Shown in pieces: positions 32,849 through 39,899 of a stretch of DNA of 64,000 nt (its first letter is position 1; every line of letters starts with the position of its first letter). This DNA is from an uncultured Clostridia bacterium. Lineage in GTDB: Bacteria > Bacillota > Clostridia > Christensenellales > Borkfalkiaceae. Position numbers and translations under genes: made by a program. A model generated the notes under the pieces. It was not told the origin of the DNA, did not search any database, and worked only from the letters and a program-made list of their open reading frames with translations. The stretch spans positions 1 to 64,000 of the forward strand of contig CALVMB010000004.1 in the NCBI GenBank assembly GCA_944341895.1, given 5' to 3'.

Positions 32849-34246
32849 ATAAAAATAAAAGTACTGCTCGTCCTCGCCGTCGGGCCGCATGCCCGCGGCG
32901 GAAAGCGCCTTGGCGGAGGCGATATTGCGGCGGAAACACTTGGCTTCCATGCGCTCGATGTCCAGTTCGGAAAAGGCGTATTCCGTCAGGCGGATCAACG
33001 CCTCGCGCGCATAGCCTTTTTTCTGCTGTTCGGGCAGGATGCGGACGCCGATCTCCGCCTCCGCGCGCGAACCGAAGCGGTGCAGGACCACCTCGCCGAC
33101 CAGCGTATCCCCCGCATATACGCCCAGGGGCAGTTCGGCGCGGCGGTCGAAATCGTCGCGCGCGCATTGCAGGAACCACTCGGCGGGCGGCGCCGTCGGC
33201 TCTTTCCACGCTTCCCGCCAGTCGTATCCCCAGTCGGCGTTGAGCGCCGTATCCCCCGCCAGCCGCGCGTACGCGGCGGCGTCCTCGTCCCCCACCGCGC
33301 GAAGCACGAGCCGCTCCGAACGGATCTCGGGCGGGCGGTGCAGCCTGTCCAGCGCGCGCTGGACGGCGAGGTTGTACTTGTTGGCGAGCGCGGCGGGGCG
33401 GTACTGCAATTTGGACTTGCGCATGCCGAGTTCGCCGCTGTCGTCCTCGCGGTTGATGTATTTCGCGTCGCCCGCAAATTCGCGCGCGAACGCCTGCGCC
33501 AGCGCGGGATATGCCCCCGCGAAGCCGCGCAGCGCCTTTTCGACGTGGATGACGAGGGTATCGCCGCAACGCTCCCCGACGGACAGCCCGATCACCCTGC
33601 CGCCCGCGCGCAGGATGCCGCAATCCATGCCCAGTTCCTCCGCATGGCTGACCAGCGAGATCGCGCCGCGCATCTCCTCGTCCGCAAATTTGACGCCGCG
33701 GTTGGCGCGTTCGGCATCGAAAGCGTGCAAAAACGCGCGCGCTTCGGGCAGGTCGGCGGGCGCGAGCGGGGAAAACGCCGCGTCGGGATGTTCCTTGCGG
33801 AATCTGTTGACGTGGTTGCGCTGGCCCGCAAAGGCGCCGCCCGGATAGGAACGGAAATTTTCGTGTTCGTACAGGTAATCGCGCCAGCGGCGCGGATCGG
33901 TCACGCGCAGGTCGGCGCCGTAGCGCAGGGCGAGTTCGGGAAACCGTCCGCGCGGGATATTGGAAAAGCGGAGCATGACTTCCTCGTCGCGGCAGTGCTT
34001 TTCGATGGCGGCGAGCGCCGCCTCCGCGTCGCCGTTCTCGCCCGCGAGCGGATAATAAAAGTAACAATCGCCGCGGAAGCATTCGCACAGGCAAAGGCAG
34101 CCCGCCTCTTCGGCAAAGCGTGTGCCGATGAAGGCGTGCCAGATAAACTGCGCGCCCGCCGAATAGGCGCTGATGCGCATGTCGCCGCGGCGGAAGTACG
34201 GCAGCAGCCGCGGCAGGTCTTCCCGTCTCAATTTCCGAAATTGCAT
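32831..34246 (-). CDS. Fusion: DUF2156 (phosphatidylglycerol lysyltransferase-like) + GNAT acetyltransferase
   Basis: 471 residues, two domains. Residues 1-300 form a DUF2156/LPG-synthase-C module: MQFRKLRREDLPRLLPYF, FAGQRNHVNRFRKEHPD, LVIHVEKALRGFAGAYPAL and YINREDDSGELGMRKSKLQY match the family in order. Residues about 310-471 are a RimJ/RimL-type GNAT domain (SERLVLRAVGDEDAAAYARL, LVGEVVLHR, AEIGVRILPEQQKKGYAREAL, NIASAKALSAAGM). Both halves have the acyl-CoA or aminoacyl-tRNA transferase fold. Neither substrate is known, and the membrane flippase half of MprF is absent. The stop lies in a short duplicated sequence. Confidence 0.82.
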   Translation of the reverse strand: MQFRKLRREDLPRLLPYFRRGDMRISAYSAGAQFIWHAFIGTRFAEEAGCLCLCECFRGDCYFYYPLAGENGDAEAALAAIEKHCRDEEVMLRFSNIPRGRFPELALRYGADLRVTDPRRWRDYLYEHENFRSYPGGAFAGQRNHVNRFRKEHPDAAFSPLAPADLPEARAFLHAFDAERANRGVKFADEEMRGAISLVSHAEELGMDCGILRAGGRVIGLSVGERCGDTLVIHVEKALRGFAGAYPALAQAFAREFAGDAKYINREDDSGELGMRKSKLQYRPAALANKYNLAVQRALDRLHRPPEIRSERLVLRAVGDEDAAAYARLAGDTALNADWGYDWREAWKEPTAPPAEWFLQCARDDFDRRAELPLGVYAGDTLVGEVVLHRFGSRAEAEIGVRILPEQQKKGYAREALIRLTEYAFSELDIERMEAKCFRRNIASAKALSAAGMRPDGEDEQYFYFYKTAAM

Positions 34247-34280
34247 GGTTTTTAGGGTCCGTTTCGTTTGTTTGTGGCAT

Positions 34281-34309
34281 AGTATATCACGAACGGGCGC
34301 GATTTACAA
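34281..34309 (-). promoter_or_regulatory. Promoter of the lysyltransferase/GNAT gene
   Basis: Minus-strand TTGTAA (34309-34304), 17 bp, TATACT (34286-34281). Confidence 0.68.
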
Positions 34310-34364
34310 GAAAAACGCGCGAAAAAAAGCACGCCGTCCGCGGAGCAAAATTTTTGAACAAATA

Positions 34365-34393
34365 TTGACCGCGGCATTTTTTCGTGGTATTAT
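34365..34393 (+). promoter_or_regulatory. hppA promoter
   Basis: TTGACC (34365-34370), 17 bp, TATTAT (34388-34393). Confidence 0.8.
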
Positions 34394-34440
34394 GAAGAAA
34401 ACGGCGCGCGCGGCAACGCGCGCATATATCGGAGGCATCT

Positions 34441-36528
34441 ATGGAACTCGCGATCCTGATCGCGCCCTGCGCGGCGGTGCTGGCGCTCTGCTTTGCACTG
34501 TTTTTTGCGCGCAAGGTGCTCAAATCGCCCGAAGCGGAAGAGACGCGCGGCATCGCCGCGATCATCCACAAAGGCGCCAATGCTTTCCTCAAACGGCAGT
34601 ATCTCGTCGTTTCCGTCTTTTTCGGGTGCATGTTCGTCGTGCTCGGCGTGCTCGCGCTGGTCGGCGTGGTCGGACCGTTCATGCCCTTCGCCTTCCTCAC
34701 GGGCGGCGTGTTTTCGGGACTTTCCGGGTTTTTCGGCATGAAGATCGCCACCGCAGCGAACGCACGCACCGCCACCGCCTGCAAGAACAGCCTGAACAAG
34801 GGGCTGCGCGTCGCCTTTTCGGCGGGAAGCGTGATGGGGCTGGTCGTCGTCGGGCTCGGGCTGTGCGACCTCTCCATTTGGTATTTCGTGCTCAAAGGGT
34901 TTTACGGGGTGGTTTCCACCGACCTGAGCGAAGCCTCCTTCATCGCCACCAACATGATCACGTTCGGCATGGGCGCTTCGAGCATGGCGCTGTTCGCGCG
35001 CGTGGGCGGAGGCATCTTCACCAAAGCCGCGGACGTGGGCGCCGACCTCGTGGGCAAAGTGGAAGCGGGCATCCCCGAAGACGACCACCGCAACCCCGCC
35101 GTGATCGCCGACAACGTGGGCGACAACGTGGGCGACGTGGCGGGCATGGGCGCCGACCTGTACGAATCCTACGTCGGTTCCATCCTCTCCGCGATGGCGC
35201 TGGGCGTCGCCGCGGGGCTGGACTTCAAGGGCGCGCTCCTGCCGCTGGGCATCGCCGCCATCGGCGTGCTGTTCTCCATCATCGGCACCTTCTTCGTGCG
35301 CACCAAGGAGAACGTCGACCAGAAAGGACTGCTCAAAGCGCTGCGCACCGGCACGTGGTTCGCCGCCGCGGCGACCGCCGCCGCGAGCGCGCTGTTCATC
35401 TGGCTGGTGCTGCCCGACACCATGGAACTGATCGCGCCCGTCCTGTTCGGGCTCGCCGCGGGCGTGCTGATCGGGTTCTGCACCGAACTGTTCACGAGCG
35501 CATCCTATCGCCCGACGCAGAAACTTTCCGCCTCTTCGGAGAGCGGCGCGGGGCCCGTCATCATCAACGGCACGGCGCTGGGCATGCTCTCCACCGTGGT
35601 ACCCGTCCTGCTCATCGCGGCGGCGGTGCTCGGTTCGTATTTCATCATGGGCGGATACAGCAATCCCGAAATGGGCATGTTCGGCATCGGCATCGCCGCC
35701 GTCGGCATGCTGTCCACGCTGGGCATCACCCTCTCCACCGACGCATACGGGCCCGTCGCGGACAACGCGGGCGGCATCGCGCAGATGTCGGGCATGGACG
35801 AGGAAGTGCGCAAACGCACGGACGCCCTGGATTCGCTGGGCAACACCACCGCCGCGACGGGCAAAGGCTTTGCCATCGGCTCGGCGATGCTGACCGCGCT
35901 GGCACTGCTCTCCTCCTTCATCGCACAGATCAAGATCCTGGACGCCGATTTCGTGTTCAACCTCGCGGTGGATAACCCCGCCGTACTCGTGGGCGTGTTC
36001 GTGGGCGCGGTGCTCCCCTTCCTGTTCTCGGCGCTGACCATGTCCGCCGTGGGCAAGAGTGCGCAGAGCGTGGTGCTGGAAGTGCGGCGGCAGTTCGCGC
36101 AGAACAAAGGCATCCTCGCGGGGACGAGCGAACCGGACTATGCGCGGTGCGTGAATATCTGCACCCGCTCGGCGCAAAAGCAGATGATCCTGCCCGCCGT
36201 CATCGCCGTCGTCGCCCCTATCCTGGCGGGGCTGTTCCTCGGCGTGAACGGGGTCGCGGGGCTCTTGCTCGGCTCGACGGTAACGGGATTCCTGCTCGCC
36301 GTGTTCATGAGCAACAGCGGCGGCGCCTGGGACAACGCCAAAAAATACGTCGAAGACGGACATTTCGGCGGCAAGGGAAGCGAGGCGCACAAGGCCGCCG
36401 TCATCGGCGATACGGTGGGCGATCCCTTCAAGGATACGTCGGGGCCTTCCATCAACATCCTCATCAAATTGGTGTCGGTGGTCGCGATCGTGTTCGCGCA
36501 GGTCATCCTCGCCATCGGTATCCTGTAA
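34441..36528 (+). CDS. hppA: Membrane-bound ion-pumping pyrophosphatase, K+-dependent type
   Basis: 695 residues with about 16 transmembrane helices. It hydrolyses PPi and pumps H+ or Na+ outward. Substrate motifs are complete: FTKAADVGADLVGKVEAGIPEDD and NPAVIADNVGDNVGDVAGMGADLYES near residues 195-240, DNAGGIAQMSG near 440, and SNSGGAWDNAKKYVEDG plus GDTVGDPFKDTSGPS near the C terminus. In the potassium-selectivity segment it reads GNTTAATGKGFAIGSA, with Ala where K+-independent enzymes have Lys. Whether it pumps H+ or Na+ cannot be fixed by eye. GGAGG precedes the ATG; it is monocistronic. Confidence 0.95.
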   Translation: MELAILIAPCAAVLALCFALFFARKVLKSPEAEETRGIAAIIHKGANAFLKRQYLVVSVFFGCMFVVLGVLALVGVVGPFMPFAFLTGGVFSGLSGFFGMKIATAANARTATACKNSLNKGLRVAFSAGSVMGLVVVGLGLCDLSIWYFVLKGFYGVVSTDLSEASFIATNMITFGMGASSMALFARVGGGIFTKAADVGADLVGKVEAGIPEDDHRNPAVIADNVGDNVGDVAGMGADLYESYVGSILSAMALGVAAGLDFKGALLPLGIAAIGVLFSIIGTFFVRTKENVDQKGLLKALRTGTWFAAAATAAASALFIWLVLPDTMELIAPVLFGLAAGVLIGFCTELFTSASYRPTQKLSASSESGAGPVIINGTALGMLSTVVPVLLIAAAVLGSYFIMGGYSNPEMGMFGIGIAAVGMLSTLGITLSTDAYGPVADNAGGIAQMSGMDEEVRKRTDALDSLGNTTAATGKGFAIGSAMLTALALLSSFIAQIKILDADFVFNLAVDNPAVLVGVFVGAVLPFLFSALTMSAVGKSAQSVVLEVRRQFAQNKGILAGTSEPDYARCVNICTRSAQKQMILPAVIAVVAPILAGLFLGVNGVAGLLLGSTVTGFLLAVFMSNSGGAWDNAKKYVEDGHFGGKGSEAHKAAVIGDTVGDPFKDTSGPSINILIKLVSVVAIVFAQVILAIGIL

Positions 36529-36557
36529 AAAACCGCCTTGCGGCGGACGAACGAAAG

Positions 36558-36588
36558 ACGGACGGCATATGCCGTCCGTCCGTTTTTT
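36558..36588 (+). terminator. hppA terminator
   Basis: An 11-bp palindromic stem around GGCATATGCC (36558-36579), then CCG and six T. Confidence 0.88.
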
Positions 36589-36631
36589 ATCTTTGCCGCG
36601 CTACCGATCGATGTTTTTTGCGCACGCCGCG

Positions 36632-38110
36632 CTATGCAGCGGCGGAAAGATCGGATGTTTGCACGGTATAGGTGCTCGTCTGCGATCGTTGCCCGCCGCG
36701 CGTATAGGCGAAGGAGATCGCGTCGCCCGCGCGCACCGTCCAGAGCAGGTCGCCGATGTCGTACGAACGCAGAAGCGCCGAGGTTTCGCCGCCGATCGTC
36801 ATTGCCGTGAGCACGTCCCCCGCCTGCAAACCGAGCGCGGCGGCGATCGAACCTTCGGAGACCGTCTGCAACCACGTATCGTCCTCGATGTGCCCGCTCC
36901 CGCTCGCTTCATCAAAGACGTAGCGGCTGTTCTGCCCCAGCACCGTGACGCCCAGCGCGATCTTGTACGCGCACCGCGTGGTGCCTCCGTTCGCCGCATG
37001 ATAATACAGAATGTTGTCGGCGACGCCGCAGACGATCTCCTGCGGAATGGCGTAGTTGATGCTCTCGTCCTCTTCGTCGCCCGCGTTGACGATACCGATG
37101 AGCTGTCCCGCGGCGTTGAACAGGCCGCCGCCCGAATTGCCGTGATAGACCGCCGCGTCCACGCGGATGCTGCGATAGCGGCGCGCCGTACCGTCGATGT
37201 CGCTCAGGGAAATGTATTCGCCGTCCACGCTGACGATGCCCTGCGTGACGCTCAGCCCCTGTCCTTCGGCGTTGCCGACGGCGATCGCCGTCTCGCCCAC
37301 CGTATAGCCGTCCGCCACCTGTACGGCGGCAAAGCCGCCGCCGACGGCGCGCATCTCTTCCAGCGGCGCGCGCAGGAGCGCGATGTCCGCCGTGACCGAA
37401 CCGCCGATATACTCGCACCCGATCGCCTGCGCTCCGTAATCGACGACGGAATACCCGTCCGCATCCGTCTCGCCCGTGCGGAAAAAGCCGTTTTCGCTTC
37501 CGTAAAGATAGCACACGATCTTGCGCGCGAAGTTCGAGCCGTTGTCCTCGTTCGCGTCGCTGTTGTATACGACGTGGTAATTTGTGACGATGTAGGCGTA
37601 TTCCCCGTCCGTGCGGTAGATCACCCCCGCCCCCTGCGAGACGGCGATGTCCTTGACCGTCTGCCAGCCCGTCACGGAGGTCACGGTATATTCACAGCGC
37701 ACCGAGACCGCCGAACGCACTGCCTGCGCGATCGCCGCGCCGTTGTCCTGCGGGAAGGTGAGATACTGCCGCAAAAATTCAAAATAGGAGAGCGTTCCGC
37801 CCTGCGCGAGGTATTCCTCGTACAGCGATGCCGCCGTGACGTCCTGCCCGTCCTCTCCGTCTTGCCCGTTCTGTCCGTCCTGTCCGTCCGCGCCGTCTTT
37901 GCCGTTTTGCACGGTGAACGTGGAGGTGGTGCCGTCCGAATAACAGACGGTGAACTCCGTTCCCTCCTCTCCCTCGCCGGACTGCCGGACGGAGGTGACG
38001 TACACCGTTTCCTGCCCGCCGCTCTCCGCAAACAGACTGCACCCCGCAAACGGCAGGATCAGCGCGAACAGCACCGCCGCTGCCGCCAAAAATACTCTCG
38101 CTTTCCGCAT
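36632..38110 (-). CDS. HtrA/DegP-like serine protease lipoprotein with PDZ domain
   Basis: 492 residues. A lipoprotein signal ends FAGC (about residue 26). A 21-residue collagen-like GxxGxx run (GKDGADGQDGQNGQDGEDGQ) near residue 70 acts as a spacer. The trypsin-like domain has His in IVTNYHVVYNS, Asp in SVTADIALLR and Ser in YHGNSGGGLF. A C-terminal PDZ domain follows (VSEGSIAAALGLQAGDVLTAM). By family it is an envelope quality-control protease. The start is ATG 38110 after AGGAG; the in-frame upstream codon is GTG. It converges with hppA and has a promoter shared in the intergenic region with nrdG. Confidence 0.88.
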   Translation of the reverse strand: MRKARVFLAAAAVLFALILPFAGCSLFAESGGQETVYVTSVRQSGEGEEGTEFTVCYSDGTTSTFTVQNGKDGADGQDGQNGQDGEDGQDVTAASLYEEYLAQGGTLSYFEFLRQYLTFPQDNGAAIAQAVRSAVSVRCEYTVTSVTGWQTVKDIAVSQGAGVIYRTDGEYAYIVTNYHVVYNSDANEDNGSNFARKIVCYLYGSENGFFRTGETDADGYSVVDYGAQAIGCEYIGGSVTADIALLRAPLEEMRAVGGGFAAVQVADGYTVGETAIAVGNAEGQGLSVTQGIVSVDGEYISLSDIDGTARRYRSIRVDAAVYHGNSGGGLFNAAGQLIGIVNAGDEEDESINYAIPQEIVCGVADNILYYHAANGGTTRCAYKIALGVTVLGQNSRYVFDEASGSGHIEDDTWLQTVSEGSIAAALGLQAGDVLTAMTIGGETSALLRSYDIGDLLWTVRAGDAISFAYTRGGQRSQTSTYTVQTSDLSAAA

Positions 38111-38158
38111 ATGCACTCCTCAGGCCGACAAGGCGCGGCCACGCTTGCTGATACCTTT

Positions 38159-38188
38159 ATTATACAATCGTTTGCGGAAAAATCACAA
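38159..38188 (-). promoter_or_regulatory. HtrA-like gene promoter
   Basis: Minus-strand TTGTGA (38188-38183), 18 bp, TATAAT (38164-38159). Confidence 0.65.
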
Positions 38189-38300
38189 ACATATTTTGAC
38201 TTTGAATGCGTAAAATTTCGGTAAATCGGCCGCCCGCGCGGCAATGCGGAAAAATTTTTTCAAAATGTGTGTGCGTTTCGGCGGTTTTTTCGCGCCGCCG

Positions 38301-38309
38301 TGTTATAAT
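38301..38309 (+). promoter_or_regulatory. nrdG extended -10
   Basis: TGTTATAAT, an extended -10 element 29 bp before the nrdG start. No good -35 was found, and no NrdR box is present here. Confidence 0.55.
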
Positions 38310-38338
38310 GGATCCGACACAGACGCGGAGGTGTTTTC

Positions 38339-39025
38339 ATGACGATCGCAGGGCTGCAAAAGACGACGCTTTTGGATTTCCCCGGCAAAGTGGCTTGCAC
38401 GGTGTTTTTGCGAGGGTGCAACTTTCGCTGTCCGTTCTGCCAGAACAGCGAACTGCTGGGCGCGGGCGAAGACGAGATGAGCGAGGACGCCTTTTTCTCC
38501 TTTCTCGAAAAGCGGCGGGGCATCCTGGACGGGGTATGCGTTTCGGGCGGCGAACCGCTGGTGCATGCGGACATCGCGCCCTTTCTGCGGCGCATCCGCA
38601 CGCTGGGATATGCCGTGAAACTGGATACCAACGGCGCCTTCCCGCAGACGTTGCAAGCGCTCACAGCCGAGGGGCTCTTGGACTGCGTGGCGATGGACAT
38701 CAAAAACAGCCCCGAACGGTACGCAAAGACGGCGGGCACGGAAGTCGACCTTTCCGCCGTCCGCGAGAGCGCCGCATTTCTGCTGGAAGGGAGCATCGAT
38801 TACGAGTTCCGCACCACGGTGGTGAAGGAACTGCACCGCGCCGAAGATTTTCTGCGCATCGGGGAATGGCTGCGCGGCGCGAAGCGGTACTTTTTGCAGA
38901 CCTTCCGCGACGGCGAAAGCGTGCTCCGCCGCGGGCTGACCCCCTGCTCGGACGCCGAAATGCGCGCCTTCAAAAAACTGCTTTTGCCCTACATCCCGAA
39001 CACCCTTCTGCGCGGGGAAAACTGA
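38339..39025 (+). CDS. nrdG: Anaerobic ribonucleotide reductase activating protein (radical SAM)
   Basis: A 228-residue radical SAM activase of the NrdG/PflA type. The [4Fe-4S] cysteines are in GCNFRCPFCQNSELL (CxxxCxxC, about residues 27-34); GGEP and the SAM-contact strand KLDTNGAFPQTL follow. The N-terminal MTIAGLQKTTLLDFPGKVACT is typical of the longer NrdG variant (TIGR02495-like) rather than the compact E. coli form. It installs the glycyl radical on NrdD, encoded 870 bp downstream under a separate promoter. Confidence 0.9.
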   Translation: MTIAGLQKTTLLDFPGKVACTVFLRGCNFRCPFCQNSELLGAGEDEMSEDAFFSFLEKRRGILDGVCVSGGEPLVHADIAPFLRRIRTLGYAVKLDTNGAFPQTLQALTAEGLLDCVAMDIKNSPERYAKTAGTEVDLSAVRESAAFLLEGSIDYEFRTTVVKELHRAEDFLRIGEWLRGAKRYFLQTFRDGESVLRRGLTPCSDAEMRAFKKLLLPYIPNTLLRGEN

Positions 39026-39080
39026 GCGCCGCCTTCGGCGCAGGCAGACAAAATACCGCCGCCCGAACGGACGGCGGCAA

Positions 39081-39118
39081 GACGGGCGCCCGCGGCATCA
39101 GCCGCGGGCGCCGTCTTT
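39081..39118 (+). terminator. nrdG terminator
   Basis: A 15-bp stem with one bulged G (39081-39096 with 39101-39115), ATCA loop, then TTTATTTATT. Confidence 0.82.
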
Positions 39119-39140
39119 ATTTATTGCGATGTATGCGCCC

Positions 39141-39197
39141 CGCCGCAGGGCTCTTCCGCGTCTGGGACCTTTTCTTCGCCGCAGGGCTCTTCCGCGT
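39141..39197. repeat. 21-bp direct repeat, 36-bp period
   Basis: CGCCGCAGGGCTCTTCCGCG plus T occurs at 39141-39161 and 39177-39197, just before the AraC fragment. Confidence 0.85.
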
Positions 39198-39619
39198 TGC
39201 ACAGCGGCTTTGCCGCCGCGCGGCGGGAGCCCCAGCGCACGGGCGGCGAGGGCGAGCGATTCCTGCACATCGAAGAGGCTTTCCTCTACCGCTACCGCAC
39301 GGTGACGCTGTCCGCGCTCGCGGACGAAACGGGGCTGAGCCCGCGCCAGTTGCAGCGTGTGCTGCGCGAACGCTACGGCATGACCTTTTCGCAGAAAAAG
39401 ACGGACGCGCGCATGCGCGCGGCGAACGTGATGCTCGCCGCGGGGAAACTGTCCGTGGCGCGCATCGCCGAGGAGGTGGGCTATTCCTGCCCCGAGCATT
39501 TCTGCGCCGAATACAAAAAGCGCTTCGGCATGACCGCGGGCGCTTACCGCCGCGCCGCGCGCGGCGCGGCGCACCCTGACGGCGCGCAGAGCGCGTGCCC
39601 TTCCGCCCGCACTTTTTGA
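39197..39619 (+). pseudogene. AraC-family HTH fragment lacking its sensor domain
   Basis: The frame has no ATG; the first possible start is TTG 39197 with no ribosome-binding site. From about residue 25 it encodes an intact AraC double helix-turn-helix (TLSALADETGLSPRQLQRVL, then KLSVARIAEEVGYSCPEHFCAEYKKRFGMTAGAYRR). The ~170-residue sensor domain expected upstream is absent, replaced by the nrdG terminator and a 21-bp direct repeat. I read it as a 5'-truncated gene, although a stand-alone HTH protein started at TTG cannot be excluded. Confidence 0.6.
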
Positions 39620-39722
39620 TACGGTTTTGCCCTCCGCCCGCCCTGCCGCCGCACGCGGCGGGGCGGGTTTTTGCGTGCCGGAACTTCCCTCCGCGCGGGG
39701 CAACAGATAGTCTGTCCACAAG

Positions 39723-39743
39723 TTATGCACAGACTTATGCACA
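39723..39743 (+). promoter_or_regulatory. Two DnaA boxes upstream of nrdD
   Basis: TTATGCACA occurs at 39723-39731 and 39735-39743, 12 bp apart, both exact to the TTWTNCACA consensus. A weaker CTGTCCACA precedes them (39712-39720). The second box overlaps the first NrdR-type box. Confidence 0.65.
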
Positions 39744-39787
39744 ATATATTGTGGATTCCTCGCAAAAATATATACAATATCTTGTCG
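39739..39787 (+). promoter_or_regulatory. Pair of NrdR boxes upstream of nrdD
   Basis: Box 1 (core ACAATATATTGT, 39741-39752) fits the palindromic NrdR consensus ACWATATATWGT exactly. Box 2 (ACAATATCTTGT, 39774-39785) has one change. They are 33 bp apart, about three helical turns, as expected for NrdR. Confidence 0.82.
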
Positions 39788-39795
39788 CAAACCGA

Positions 39796-39824
39796 TTGAC
39801 AACCGCAAGAGGGAGTGCTATAAT
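39796..39824 (+). promoter_or_regulatory. nrdD-trxB promoter
   Basis: TTGACA (39796-39801), 17 bp, TATAAT (39819-39824), with TGC extended -10. The NrdR boxes end 9 bp before the -35. Confidence 0.92.
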
Positions 39825-39899
39825 GAAGCCCTACTCGCAAGCAACGGAACCGGGCGGCAACCGCGGTCTGCACCAAACGAGGGGAAAGGAGAGAAAAAC

